Of a DNA stretch of 64,000 nucleotides, positions 38,355 to 50,579 are shown piece after piece (positions within the stretch are counted from its first letter, which is position 1; the number at the start of each line of letters is the position of its first letter). A program made the translations under genes and the position numbers. Under the pieces are notes generated by a model that was given only the letters and a program-made list of their open reading frames with translations, was not told where the DNA came from and made no database searches. The stretch spans positions 138,807,886-138,871,885 of the forward strand of contig CM070902.1 in the NCBI GenBank assembly GCA_036417435.1, in the 5' to 3' direction. This DNA is from Inia geoffrensis (taxonomy: Eukaryota; Chordata; Mammalia; Artiodactyla; Iniidae).

Positions 38355-38566
38355 TTTTTTTTTTTTTTTTTTTGGTGGTATGCGGGCCTCTCACTGTTGT
38401 GGCCCCTCCCGTTGCAGAGCACAGGCTGCTGACGCGCTGGCCCAGCGGCCACGGCTCACGGGCCTAGCCGCTCCGCGGCATGTGGGATCTTCCCGGACCG
38501 GGGCACGAACCTGTGTCCCCTGCATCGGCAGGCGGTCTCTCAACCACTGCGCCACCCAGGAAGCCC
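38355..38566 (-). mobile_element. CHR-2-type SINE, minus strand
   Basis: Target duplication CATCTGATATCTTT / CATCTGATGTCTTT (38341-38354 and 38567-38580, 13 of 14). T-tail then GTGGTATGCGGGCCTCTCAC ... CACGAACCTGTGTCCCCTGC ... CACCCAGGAAGCCC. The plus-strand frame at 38269-38607 is SINE-derived. Confidence 0.96.
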
Positions 38567-38919
38567 CATCTGATGTCTTTTATTGTCACTACTTATTTTA
38601 TCAATAAAGGAATTAACTAGTTACCACATATCAGGTCATTCTATTTTTGATCCTATCAGTTTCTTCTTAAGAATGTTTCATACATCATGCATAAACATGA
38701 GTAAACGGAATATAAATTGTAAATTTTCTTCTGGTCTTATTTTCTGTACTGTGCAAGGCGGTGGCTGTAATTAAAAAGGTGATGATTCTTCCTCTCTGCC
38801 TCTGGACATACAAAAATGAAAATTACAATCCGTTAAGCATTTAATAGGTAGTGGTAAAACCACAAACAAACCCTTAGACCAAAGGATAATTGCTTTAAAT
38901 GGACCCATATACAAAGTAC

Positions 38920-39360
38920 CGTGGGAGCATGAGAGGGCCACCCAAGTCTCAATTCAAATGGCTCAGGAAAGGCTTCACAGTAACTTTAAATGAAAACGTG
39001 AAGGATGTTTGCTAAGCAGATGATCAGAGAAGTTATGGACAGAAGGAACTTGTATTATTGCTTGGTCTTACATCTTGTTTTTTTCACGTTAATAATACTG
39101 CTGCAAAATTATTCACTTATATCTGGATATGAAGTTTATTAATAGTAGTTAACAGCCCCAAAATATGTATTAAGGACTTAGAACAGAGTTGGGAACTTTT
39201 CTAGAACCTGTAGGTATAACAGTAAAGTAGATGGACAAAGGCCATGCTCTCGTGGAGCTTAGATTCTAATTTAGGGAAACAGAAAAGTAACTGTTAATGC
39301 TAATGTTTTGATGATGATAAAACAGGGTAGCAGTATATAATAGAGTCTAACTTGGGATGC
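38920..39360. repeat. L2 LINE fragments (weak)
   Basis: Two L2-like words occur in inconsistent order: GGCTCAGGAAAGGCTTCACAG near 38960 and AAGGCCATGCTCTCGTGGAGCTTAGATTCTAAT near 39240. Probably two separate diverged fragments. Confidence 0.4.
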
Positions 39361-39369
39361 AGAGGAAAC

Positions 39370-39560
39370 ACTATTCTAAGTATTTTCCACATATGAACTC
39401 ATTTATTCCTTAAAATAACCTCATGAAGTAGATTGCATTATATTATCCATATTTTATAGATGTAGAATCAGAGGTATGGGAAGTTTAACTAACTTGCCCT
39501 AGAGCTAGTAAATGATGGAGCTAAGATTCTAACCTAGGTGTCTGGCTCCAGCATCATGAA
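39370..39560 (-). repeat. MIR SINE, minus strand
   Basis: TATTCTAAGTATTTTCCACATATGAACTCATTTATTCC, AATAACCTCATGAAGTAG, CCATATTTTATAGATGTAGAATCAGAG, CTAACTTGCCCTAGAGCTAGTAAATG and AACCTAGGTGTCTGGCTCCAG form a well-ordered reverse MIR. Confidence 0.85.
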
Positions 39561-41583
39561 CAGTGTGGTGTCCTGACTTGGGTAAGGGTTTGTTGAGTGA
39601 ATGGATCCTTAGTTTCCAAATATTTCAAGGTTAACTTTTGCCATGTAATCCTGGATTTTTAAATACGTAATTCATACTTTGTTTTCACAATTTATGAAGA
39701 CCTCAGTTTCTAATTACTGATAACATTGCTTTCTAGATGTTTTTGTCATCAGGTGATGTCATAGTATTAGGTTGTGCCTCAGTTGTCAGATACAAATGCT
39801 AACATGATTTGTAAATCTACAACTACAGCATAGAAATAACTGCCCTGAATTGTTATCCCTTTTGTTGATAGTTAATCTGTACAAATAGTATAGTAATTTT
39901 AACATCACAGGGCAAGGCTATTTAAATTTGTAGGTTATATTTTACAGAAACTAAATATTAAGACTTGGAATATGGGAGACAGATGAAAAATATGCTAAAA
40001 ATAAACTTGTTGCAAAGCTTCTGGCTGGGTAAACAAGTATGAAATAAATCCACGGTCCCTTGTCTGCAAATCAGGAGTCCAGTAAGCCCTGAAAACTAAG
40101 AAGTGTTTTAACAAGTTGGCCAAACCTGACCCTAACTAACTTAAGACAGTCACTTTTATTGTTTATCTGAATATTTGTATATTTTGCTACAGAAATGTTT
40201 GTACGTGATGTACTGGAAGTGTTCTGCCATACGCTGTATATGTACCATATTACCCTTCTAAACTCCAAAAGTTTTGAAATCAGGAACACAGCTTTCTCCG
40301 AAATTGTGGAGCTAACTGCAGACCTTTGAGTTTTACAGGTATCATCCACATTCAGAAATGGAATACACTTTGAAATGTCGAAGTAACCTAAGCCTTATCT
40401 TAAGTCTCTCAAGTACATTCATATTTAACTGCTTTAAAACATACATTACATAAATGAATAACTAAATTTTATTAATCTAGTTATAGGCAGCTCAATATAG
40501 TATGATAATAGTTCAGAGCTTTTATATTATTTCTCTTCAGTGATTAAAGGCAACTCATGCTATCAGATAGATACTTTAAATGAGGAATGAGAACTGCAAC
40601 AACTTTTTAAATTTTTCTCAGTATTTCCGTGGAATATTAACACCGCCAAATTAATTTTAATTCTGCTAATATGTATTAGGCGTATACATACTCCCTGCTT
40701 GTGATGCTAATGTAACAAAGGTGAATAAGGCAGAGACCTTCCCTTAAGGAGGCCACTGATGCTTTTCTGTCTCTGAGAGACTTATTGTCACCGTTCCATG
40801 ATATCCTCATGATATCAATCAGAGGAACATGGATTAATTAATCCATTCAACAAATAAGCATCTACTAATTGCCAGGCACAGTTCTAGATACATTATTGAA
40901 CAAAACAAACAAACAAAAATCCTACCTTTTTAATAGTTTAACATTTTGGTGACCCTGAGAATTCCACCTAGGCATTGAGAGCATGTTTGATCTGCTTCAG
41001 TATACCGTGTTTCATCAGACTCCTTTATTCAGTTGTACACTTTTCATTTCCAAGTCAAGTGGTGATCATTTGTAGTTTATAGTTTCTCCATATGTATATA
41101 AGGATACCTCCATACACATGCCTGCATATGCACTCTACCTGACTTGATAGGATTATTTTGGTAACTTAAGTGAAATGTATTGATAGTAAAATCTACAAGT
41201 TTTCAAATACTGTTAGGTAGTATCCAGTATACTATATTATTTAGAGGCTCTGAAAGATTAAATATGATTCCATATTATTTCATTTTTCATGTTCTTGCCA
41301 GAAAATTTTAGTCTTTAATATCCTATCAAGTCCACCATAGTGATTTCTTTCTGGATCGTACCTGGGTCAGAATTAGAGTTCTTGGCCCTATCCCTGACTT
41401 GTTGTGGAAAGTTGCATAAATTAATGTGTCTCACATATAAATCAGTTAAATAATGGTAGATTAATTGCGGTAGATACAAATAATGAGAGATATAATGTAG
41501 GATTTTTAAAATGTGATATAAGTTTTACTATAGAAATAATACCAGAAAGGACTACCATTTGTGATGGTAGCAATGACATTCTT
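39561..41583. other. FBXW7 intron
   Basis: Mostly unrecognised. An L2-like end is visible near 40845-40920 (AAGCATCTACTAATTGCCAGGCACAGTTCTAG). The minus-strand frame at 40071-40349 has no recognised domain. Confidence 0.6.
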
Positions 41584-41793
41584 TCTTTTTTTTTTTTTGC
41601 CGTACGCAGGCCTCTCACTGTTGTGGCCTCTCCTGTTGCGGAGCACAGGCTCCGGATGCGCAGGCTCAGCGGCCATGGCTCACGGGCCCAGCCGCTCCGC
41701 GGCATGTAGGATCTTCCCGGGCCAGGGCACGAACCCGTGGCCCCTGCATTGGCAGGTGGAGTCTCAACCACTGCGCCACCAGGGAAGCCCAAA
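41584..41793 (-). mobile_element. CHR-2-type SINE, minus strand
   Basis: 15-bp perfect target duplication AGCAATGACATTCTT (41569-41583 and 41794-41808). T-tail then GCCGTACGCAGGCCTCTCAC ... CACGAACCCGTGGCCCCTGC ... CCACCAGGGAAGCCC. Overlapping frames on both strands are SINE-derived. Confidence 0.97.
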
Positions 41794-42568
41794 AGCAATG
41801 ACATTCTTATTTCCTCTTAGAAAGACCTATTGATGCAGCACATCTCTTTATTTGCATATATAGTGCTTTATTCCTACAATGTGTAAAAGGTAAAATAATT
41901 ACAGTAGATTTTTAAAAAGTAAATCTGGTATTAGATTAATAAAAGTTTCTGTTGTGGTTTTGGTAGTACCTATATATATATGTGTTTATGTATACATTTA
42001 TGAGCTTTATAGAAATTTTTTTAGGTTGGGGGGGAAACAATTCAACGGTTAGTATTTCTCAAACATTAATATATAAACATTGATCCCAGAAGCACGTAGG
42101 TGACTAGCTATTTGTTTATGGTTATTTTATGATATCTTCATGTAAGGTTGGGGAAATCTGTTTTGAGGGAAAAAAATATAATGTTGGATGAAATTCTCTT
42201 ATCTTAAATTTCTTCTCCTTGCTAATACTGAGAGTGAAAATTGAAACTTGTGGGTTATTCCTATTTTTAACTACCTTTTTATGTGTGGGTGATTTCATAT
42301 CATTCACTTGGGAACAATTTGAGCTTAAAGAGCTTTTCAATAATCCACAGAAATCTCTACATTATCACTTTAGATTTTGAAATGTCATTGTTACTACTAG
42401 TTTGAACATGTAGGGGCAGTATAGTACTGTTTTTGTAAATCTCATCTGAATTTATGGGTTTTTTAAATCTATAAGTGTTCTTTGAGGAAATACAACTTAT
42501 ATGTTACTTTTTAAGGGATGATTGGTGCTGTTTTATTAAGTTGGAACTGTTCTTTCACTTCACGTTCT

Positions 42569-42635
42569 TTTATATATATATATTATTATATATATTTATA
42601 TATAATAATATATATATATATATTATATATATATA
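42569..42635. repeat. palindromic (AT)n-rich tract
   Basis: TTTATATATATATATTATTA and its near reverse complements give 67 bases of A and T only, with multiple self-complementary arms. Confidence 0.9.
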
Positions 42636-43044
42636 GTACAAAAGCTTTTATATTATAGAAGCTCATGGCCCTGATTTATATTTGAAGTCAAGGAATACGT
42701 TAAGCTAGTTAACAGGGAAAATGCATTTTTATAGTTAGACGATAAAAACGAGGACAAGTGGATTCACGGAAATGCTAAAATCAGTGCAATTTTGCTCTTA
42801 TTCATTCTGTACCAACCTTTCAAAATGAATGTTTAATCATGAGAATTTTAAAAATTTAGTCTTAATTTTTCAACCTGACAAGTAAAGAGATTCCTAAACG
42901 GTCTTACTTTAAGATTCTTTAATTGGTAAATAATTCTTTTAGTATCAAAATGATTCAGGGTTTTTACAAAATTTATGGTAGCTTTTTTTTTCACTTAAAG
43001 TGATGTACACTTAATAAAAAAACAACTGCTCAGTTATCTCTTCT

Positions 43045-43150
43045 ATCCATTCCATCTATTTATTCAATCTATTCAACAACTTCTGTGAACCAAGGACTAC
43101 TTTAGACATTTGGAGCACAGTAGTGAATGAAACAGACCGACATCTTTGCC
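43045..43150 (+). repeat. L2 LINE fragment
   Basis: GTGAACCAAGGACTACTTTAGACATTTGGAGCACAGTAGTGAATGAAACAGACC and TTTGCCCTTGTGGAGTTTATG match the L2 'gatacagcagtgaacaaaacagac ... ccctcatggagcttac' region. Confidence 0.65.
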
Positions 43151-43164
43151 CTTGTGGAGTTTAT

Positions 43165-43365
43165 GTCAGGATGGCAGACTGCTTAAGAACATAGAGTTAG
43201 AGTCAGTTAGACCTGGGGTTAAGTTTTTAGCTCCATCACTTACTAAGCCACCTCTGTAGGATGGCAATAATAGTAGTACCTACTTCACAGGATAGTTTTA
43301 TGGGTAAAATGAAATAACATAGAGAAAGTATGGTTATATAATAAAAACTTAGTAATTGTTATGAA
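43165..43365 (+). repeat. MIR SINE
   Basis: GACTGCTTAAGAACATAGAGTTAGAGTCAGTTAGACCTGGGG, CTCCATCACTTACTAAG, AATAATAGTAGTACCTACTTCACAGGATAG and GTAAAATGAAATAACATAG. It retains the tRNA-related head and the core. Confidence 0.8.
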
Positions 43366-44970
43366 GTCCACATAAGACTTATTTAGATGTGTTGGTAAAA
43401 ATATAATTAATTCTCCTCATATAATAGTACTTACTTCTTTCACTTACGGTTAGTATTTTGAATATTTTTTCATTTTTAGTTTCTTCAGATTGTGAGAGAA
43501 AAGGCATAACACCAATTTTGTTAGTCATTTTTCTTAAAGTTTCCTGAATGACTGTTAATCTCTAAATGGAAAGATATTGCACATAAAAAATTAATGTGAT
43601 TTGGATCTTCTTGCATTATATAGAGTCATTCAGTGTGACTCTCATGTATATAAAAATTAACCCCAATATGTCTTCCTGAATTAAGAAAGTAACATGTGCC
43701 ACTTAGTATTTTGTTTGGAGTTTCTCTGTTCAGAATAAATGTGTTGGCTTCAAATACCATTAAATTTTTAGAAATTAAATTGCTATATAAGAATTAAAAA
43801 CATAGTTTGTTGATTCACATATTATGTTAGCAGCTAAAATGTCTAGGAAATAGTTTTCCTTATGATTCTTAAATTTTGACGCCATTTCTTTCCCTAAATT
43901 AGGCCCCAAAATGAGTTAATTAAGAAATGGAACGTAACTTAACATCTTTGAAAACTAGCTCGTCCAAATGGCACCTGGTATATTATTACCATATAGGAGT
44001 TGAGACTTAAAACATGTAAAGAATTGATTCACAAGTCTTAACAAAAGTACTCAGAAGTTTAGATCCTTCTTGGGTACCCTGTGCTACTCTTGGTTCTTTT
44101 TATTTTTTAATTATGTGGAAGACCCGTGTTTAACACACACGCGCGTGCACAGGCACAAGCACACATCCCCCACATACAAACAAATAAAATTCTCATCACC
44201 ACCCCCAACCCCCGTTTAACAGCTTATCTGCTATGTTCATGGGACAACCGCTTCATTGAGGGGAAGTTGTTGTTCTGCTGTTTTCGTATTAGCTTTGTTA
44301 TCATGCAGGATTTTCAGCTGCTCACACTCATTACCATACAGCTGGTATGTAGAGAAGGAAGCAAGCAGAAGTTGTACTGTCTACAAGAATAAGAAGCTCT
44401 CTTGCAGATGGGGTGCTGGCAGATGGGGCATGTGTTTGAACAGGTTTTACTAATGGCAGAGTGCATTAAAAATCATTCTGAGAAAGTCTAAGGTCAGTGC
44501 CATGAATTCAGAGCTTGAGAGGTTGTTCAGCTTTTTGTAGACCTTTTTAGAATATTAATTAACTCTAACGCAAATAAGTAATAAATGGCCCAACCACAGT
44601 CTCTTCCAAAATTTTTTTTTCAGTTTTCCTTTTTTATTTTAGTATATTTTGTTTCTCTTCAATATAATTTAAAAAGCACTGTTACTGTTAGCTAGTGTTT
44701 CTCATCATCTTGCACTATATTTTGTAGTCTTCAAATATATTTACTTAACATTCCAGAGTATGTTTATATACAAGTGTTTTGTATACATGCTTTGAAATGT
44801 ATACATGTATACACTCTTTGAGCGATGTAATAACATTCTTCAGTTTTGATATATGAGAGTATTTATCAGAAGATGAAAACCAAAGAGGATTTGGAAATCC
44901 ATATGTGTAGTGTTGACTGCATTGAAGGTTAAGATGAGGTATGTTCTGTCTGCATGCAAAATTAGAAGTG

Positions 44971-45186
44971 GGGCTTCCCTGGTGGCGCAGTGGTTGAGAG
45001 TCCGCCTGCCAATGCAGGGGACACGGGTTCGTGCCCCGGTCCGGGAAGATCCCACGTGCCGCGGAGCAGCTAGGCCCGTGAGCCATGGCCGCTGAGCCTG
45101 CGCGTCCAGAGCCTGTGCTCCGCAACGGGAGAGGCTACAACAGTGAGAGGCCCGCGTACCGCAAAAAAAAAAAAAAAAAAAAAAAA
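44971..45186 (+). mobile_element. CHR-2-type SINE, plus strand
   Basis: Reads in sense: GGGCTTCCCTGGTGGCGCAG (A-box region), TGGTTGAGAGTCCGCCTGCC, GGTTCGTGCCCCGG (B box GGTTCGnnnCC), then GTGAGAGGCCCGCGTACCGC and 25 A (45163-45187). Flanked by AGAAGTG (44964-44970 and 45187-45193). The long, clean poly-A suggests a recent insertion. Confidence 0.97.
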
Positions 45187-45193
45187 AGAAGTG

Positions 45194-46334
45194 AATGGTA
45201 TGCCCCCAAATGTATCTATTGTTAAAATTATTACTTGCATATGTTTCATATTCACAAAACCAAAATGAATAAATTAGTAATTGAAATATCTATCAATATT
45301 TTTTTAAAGATATTTCAGTGGGATCTTAGTTCTTTTGACCCTTTTCATTAAATATAGTGTTTCTTGATACATCCTATCTCAATGGGAGATGGTGATAAAA
45401 AGCAGGTAAAGCAAAATAAAGCTAGGCAATTATATGTAAAAATGCAGTTTTCAATTTAATTTTAATGGCAATGGAACTCAGCCTGTTATTCTGTTCATAG
45501 GGATTAAGATATATATTGCCAAAGGTTTCTTTTAGTTATAATGCTTTTGGTAACTCTCAAAAACTTACATGCTGTAGATTTCCTGTCAGTAAAATTGAAG
45601 CACAAAAATGCTATCTGTTAGGTTAATACCTATGAATCAATAGAATACTTGGCAAGTGAGATCTGTAGGAAATGGTGTACATTGTGTTGTTAAAACTGTA
45701 TACTGCCTTTATCAGTAAAAGTTTATATTCTATTGGGCATTTTTAAAGGTACAGGAAGTCACAAACCAGGGTGGCTTTTAACAACAAAGATAATTGCATT
45801 TTCATTGCATATCAAACTGTATATTTTCTTCCAATTTAATTTATACTTGAATTGTGTAACTGATAAATATGTAGAAAATTTTATTACTTTTCCCTGAGGG
45901 GGAAAACATATAAAATATTATAAGTAATAATATGTATAGTACAATACTAAATAAATAATAAATACGTGAAATGTATTGTTTACCTATTAATATTTTTCAG
46001 TTATTATTTCTGTACTTCTGTCATTGTAGATTAGAGTGTATCTCACATTCTTAATTATCTCATATAAATATTATTTATTGGTACCCTGATATGTGCAAGA
46101 ATTGTGTGAGGAGCTGAGATACAACAGGAATCAAAATAGATGTGGTCACTGCTTTTATGGAACTTACAGTCTAATGGTGAAGAGAGACAAATAATGTGCA
46201 CACATTGTGACAGGGTGTTGGGTTCAAGCACTGTGATTCACAGCTTTAAAATGAGGAGGAGGTGGCTCTGCGAAGGAAATTGGAGGTGGCCTATACACAG
46301 TTAATTCCCATGTTTTTATCTTCAATCTAGACCT
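45194..46334. other. FBXW7 intron
   Basis: No gene recognised. An L2-like 3' block is visible at about 46060-46205 (GAGCTGAGATACAACAGGAATC ... GTCACTGCTTTTATGGAACTTACAGTCTAATGG). Confidence 0.6.
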
Positions 46335-47520
46335 TTTTTTGAACTCCAGAGCCAGTTGGAGCATGATGAGTTGAGACCTGGATGTCTCAAAGGCACCTCA
46401 AACCAAATAAGACTAAAAATGGAACTTGTGATCCTCCCTACTCTAGAAAACAAACACTGACCTTGTTTAGTGTCCTCTGTCATCTTCCATCCAGTTGCAT
46501 AAGTAAGAAACTTTGGTGTCATTGTTAATAACTAACTCCCTCTCCTTTATTTCCTATGACCAATCTGTCACCAAATCCTATGAGTTTTATGTCCTAAATA
46601 TCTCCTAACTCTTCACTTCTGTCCGTCTGTAATGCACCTAGCTAGTCCAGGCCAACATTATCTCTTGCATGGTCTAATGGAATAGCTTCCTCCTCAGTCT
46701 CTCCACGTCAGCTCTCACTTACTTCCCCATTCTGCTCTTTTTTATTTTCTTCTTTTTAATTTTTATTGGAGTATAGTTGCTTTACAATGCTGTTAGTTTC
46801 TACTGTACGCAAAGTGAATCAGCTATACGTATACATATATCCCCTCTTTTTTGGATTTCCTTCCCATTTAGGTCACCACAGAGCATTGAGTAGAGTTCCC
46901 TGAGCTATACTGCAGGTTCTCATTAGTTAGCTATTTTATACATAGTATCAGTAGTATATATATGTCAATCCAATTTCCCAGTTCATCCCACCCCCCTTCC
47001 CCCTTGGTATCCATACATGTCTGTTCTCCGCATCTGTCTCTATTTCTACTCCTCATTCTGTTCTTAACATTACATTCAGAATGATATTGCAAGAGGTATA
47101 TCTGGGTCATGCCCTCCCCTTGACTGACTTTACTTTTCATTACTCTTATGGTAAAGACCAAAATCCTTTATGAGGTCTTGCATAAGATGGCCCTTCTCTA
47201 CTTCTCTAGCCTCATCTTGCACCTGCCATAATACCTTTATTCTGTGCACTGCAGCCCTATGGGTGCCCCTCCCCCACCACAGCAGAGCTTAGTCATTCCT
47301 TTAGAGAAGAGAAGCATTCTCTGAACGCCGAAACTAGGTCAAAACCTTAACGTTATGCATTTTTCTAACACTGTGTAGCATATACTAGTTTCAGCTTTGC
47401 TCTGTTTTAATTATTTATGCTTTCTCCCCTACTACACTGTGAACTCCAGTCATGAAGCTGAGACCATACTTAATTTAGCTTGTGTATAATAGGCAACCAA
47501 GTAAATGTTGAGTGAATGAG
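46335..47520 (+). repeat. L2 LINE 3' region interrupted by L1
   Basis: L2 words flank the younger L1: CCAATCTGTCACCAAATCCTATG before it; TTGGTAAAGACC-type, GGTCTTGCATAAGATGGCCC, CTTCTCTAGCCTCATCTTGCACC and CTACACTGTGAACTCCAGTCATGAAG after it, ending AAATGTTGAGTGAATGAGTG. The total order matches L2 3'. Confidence 0.7.
46740..47053 (-). mobile_element. 5'-truncated L1 3' end, minus strand, nested in L2
   Basis: TTTTTATTGGAGTATAGTTGCTTTACAATGCTGTTAGTTTCTACTGTACGCAAAGTGAATCAGC is the reverse of a typical artiodactyl/cetacean L1 3'UTR. Target duplication CATTCTGCTCTT / CATTCTGTTCTT (46728-46739 and 47054-47065). Confidence 0.9.
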
Positions 47521-47826
47521 TGTCTGTGGGAGATTAAAATGACCATATAAATCTAAATTTGTTGTAATTGTGTATCCTACTTAGAATAAAGATAATTAGA
47601 GATAGTTGAAACAATAAAGTGTAGGATAGACTCATAGAGATATGCACGTATCGACAATGGTGTTTACTGCTAGAAAGTGATAACCACACGTGGATCAAAT
47701 TGACATTTCTTAAAGATGGATTGGCTCTTAGAAAAAGGCCATATGTGATGAAATTAAGAAACACAGCCAAAGTGATAATCACGTACTGAAGAGTATGTTC
47801 TGTATGTACTCAGATGGAAAAGTGCT

Positions 47827-47869
47827 CTGTGTGTGTGTGTGTGTGTGTGTATGCACACACACATACACA
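47827..47869. repeat. (TG)n followed by (CA)n
   Basis: About 12 TG units, ATG, then CACACACACATACACAT. The two halves are near inverse complements, so a hairpin is possible. Confidence 0.9.
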
Positions 47870-48624
47870 TTACTTAGTTAATAAGTATTTTTAGGCTGTC
47901 TACTTTTAGTAATTAAACTAAATTAAAAATCAAGTAGAAGTCATAATTCCCTGTTAAGTGTATTTGGGTTAGAGTAACCAATAAAGATCACTTGAAGCAG
48001 TTCCTTCAATAAGTGTTATAATGTATGCAATAACTTTTGCCTGTCTACTATAGCGTTCAGATCATTTTGGTAATGGTGAGAGACCCAGTAGCCTCTTTGA
48101 AAGGACCTTCCAGTGAATACACTTTTGTTGTATTCTGTTCTCAGCTCTTTTTCATTATTTCACGTTTTGGGGAAATAAAGCATGAAGAAATAAGGGTAGG
48201 AGATAGAAGTTCTTAGAGTATTTGGGAAAATGAGGCAAAACCCGTGTGTTGTTGTGAGCACCTTCCATCAGACTTTCTTCCACTCTGTCTACTGATGGCT
48301 GCTTAGCCTCAGTACATGTCCAAGATGCCGTCATCTTGAAGCAGTTCTTCACCAAGGAAGCATTGGCAGTAGTGTGTTAACTCTTTGTCAGTTTGCTCTT
48401 AGTAAATTCCCACAAGTAAAGTGTATCAGAGTACATAATTAGCTGTCTAGTTTGTCTTTTCTTTCTCTGTGTCTACTGTGAGTCTAACATAAATTTCATC
48501 CATACATCACACATTGGCATACTGAAATAGCCCAAGAAGCATCCTGAAGATTTCTTAACTACCAATACTTCTTGCTATATATGTAGAAAACCCTATTTCA
48601 TTTTCTATAAACTGGAGACCAAGA

Positions 48625-48830
48625 TCTCCCTGTGGTTAAATTGCTGTTACCAACTCAATAGTTGTGTGACCTTGGGAAAGTTACTTAAACTCACTGTGCC
48701 TGTTCCTTATTTGTAAAATGGGTTAATAGTAGTACCTACTTCATAGGGTTGTTAACACAGTTTCAGTGAGTTAATATAAGTAAAGCACCTAGAAGAGTGT
48801 CTGGCATATAGTAAGTTCTCTTCCCTGTAT
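48625..48830 (+). repeat. MIR SINE
   Basis: AATAGTTGTGTGACCTTGGGAAAGTTACTTAAACTCACTGTGCC, TTGTAAAATGGGTTAATAGTAGTACCTACTTCATAGGGTTGTTAACAC and AAAGCACCTAGAAGAGTGTCTGGCATATAGTAAG. One of the best-preserved MIRs here. Confidence 0.9.
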
Positions 48831-49713
48831 ATTTCATTTTCTTAAGAGATCTTTTTTTTTTAAGAGTTGCTTATTCAAAGTTGAATAGTTTATAGTATCT
48901 TTGATAGTGAGCACTGAAGGAGCACTCAAGTCAGAATGAAATCTAGTGTTTATTTTTCCTTTATTCTTTTGGTTTAAAATATTGCCATGTGTGACATTTA
49001 TTCCTTCCTCTTTCTAGGTCTGTGTATTGTCATATAAATTGAGCAATTTTATTTATCAGCTATATTGCTTTGTCATTTTTTTATTGATTTGTCTCTCCTT
49101 CCCTCTGAATTGGGGAGTTCTTCCAGGATAGAGACTACATCTTGCTCAGTTTTGCATCCTTTTTTGCTTGGAGTCTGGCTTTCAGTAACCTTGGCTCAAT
49201 ATTTCTAGAATGTGGTAGGTCTAGATCTATAAAAATGAAATGTTTGAGTCACTGTTTAGTTTTTTTCCACGTCTTGTTTCATTGTTCAGAAAATAGAGAA
49301 CCATTATACGACTCAGGATTTATTTGGATGAGACTGATAATATTGAAATGAAATGTGGGGTTAGAAGCTCACCATAAATTTTTTCTCACAGTAATTTCCT
49401 TTTCCTTTGCTACGTATATGTAAACACACAGAGCGAACTTCACAAAGTTAAGGTCTTTGAAATAAATGAATTGGTGGGGAGTAAATTACACCTTGGCCTA
49501 ACAAAATCTGTTTATTATAATTGTTCAATAAAAGCTAGTTGAGTAAAAATATCTTAGAAAATACCATCTAATTTTAGTCTTTGCTTTTTTACATTGTGAT
49601 CATGATGATTAATATCACCTCATTCAACATCTCTGGAAAAAATTCTAAGTTCTTAATTTGCTGTTTTGTCTCCTGATAGAATAACTCAAAAGGAAAGGCT
49701 TAAAATGAAGAGG

Positions 49714-49743
49714 GGTGTGTGTGTCTGTGTGTGTGTGTGTCTG
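49714..49743. repeat. (GT)n microsatellite
   Basis: GTGTGTGTGTCTGTGTGTGTGTGTGTCTGTC with two TC interruptions. Confidence 0.9.
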
Positions 49744-49791
49744 TCTTTACCCTAAGAGCTAACAAAATATTACAATTTTAAGAATATTCTA

Positions 49792-50003
49792 GGGCTTCCC
49801 TGGTGGCGCAGTTGTTGAGAGTCTGCCTGCCGATGCAGGGGACACGGGTTCATACCCCGGTCGGGGAAGATCCCACATGCCGCGGAGTGGCTGGGCCCCT
49901 GAGCCGTGGCCGCTGAGCCTGCGCGTCCGGAGCCTGTGCTCCGCAACAGGAGAGGCCACAACAGTGAGAGGCCTGCATACCGCAAAAAAAAAAAAAAAAA
50001 AAA
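49792..50003 (+). mobile_element. CHR-2-type SINE, plus strand
   Basis: 11-bp target duplication AGAATATTCTA (49781-49791 and 50005-50015). Sense GGGCTTCCCTGGTGGCGCAG ... GGTTCATACCCCGG ... GAGGCCTGCATACCGC and 20 A. It lies 576 bp from an oppositely oriented CHR-2 at 50580. Confidence 0.97.
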
Positions 50004-50015
50004 TAGAATATTCTA

Positions 50016-50563
50016 AACTTCAACATCTTTTTGCTAGCTTTAACTTTATATTCTTTGGTAGATTTAAGCTGTTCCTCATAGAATTTTTTTTTCATGTTGT
50101 AGAAGTTTGAACACGCACTGACTCAATAAAAATAAAATTTAGATTTAGTTTTTTGAAGTGGTCTCATACCACCACGTAACAGTTTCCAGCAGACCAGCTG
50201 TGTGCACAGAGCAGTTCTTAATTAAGTTGTATGCAAATTTGTTTAATAGTCAGCATGCCATCACTACATACCATGCTTTCATGCAACTTGTGGGGAAACC
50301 CTGATATCCATCCTGCAGAAAGAACTGTTTAGAGTCATGTATCAAGTGTGACAAACTTTCAAAGTTAATTTGTAAACATTTGGAGGCCTCAGGTATTTAT
50401 AGGTGAATATTTTTTAAGTTATGTGCTAAATTTTAAAGAACTTTTTAATAAAGAAAATGAACTTATAAATAAAATGTTTCTATTACAATAGTCTTGCCAA
50501 GATATCAAAGCACTCCTAATCATCAATCTTACAATTCATTGCAAATAAAAGACTACTGTAGAT
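50016..50563. other. FBXW7 intron between inverted SINEs
   Basis: Unique-looking sequence; it would be the loop if the flanking inverted CHR-2 copies pair in RNA. Confidence 0.6.
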
Positions 50564-50579
50564 CAGATACTTTTTCAAA

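Larger units (their letters stand above)
41809..44963. other. FBXW7 intron
   Basis: A+T-rich intron with a palindromic AT tract (42569-42635), an L2-like piece (about 43045-43150) and MIR (43165-43365). The (CA)/(CG) stretch ACACACACGCGCGTGCACAG lies near 44135-44155. No gene recognised. Confidence 0.65.
47521..49780. other. FBXW7 intron
   Basis: Contains a (TG)n/(CA)n tract (47827-47869), MIR (48625-48830), a weak L2-like end (about 49090-49170: GAATTGGGGAGTTCTTCCAGGATAGAGACTACATC) and a (GT)n tract (49714-49743). No gene recognised. Confidence 0.65.

Noticed and set aside
44971..45060. tRNA gene
   Set aside because: The A/B-box-like sequence belongs to the tRNA-derived head of a CHR SINE with poly-A tail and target duplication; no cloverleaf tRNA gene is supported.
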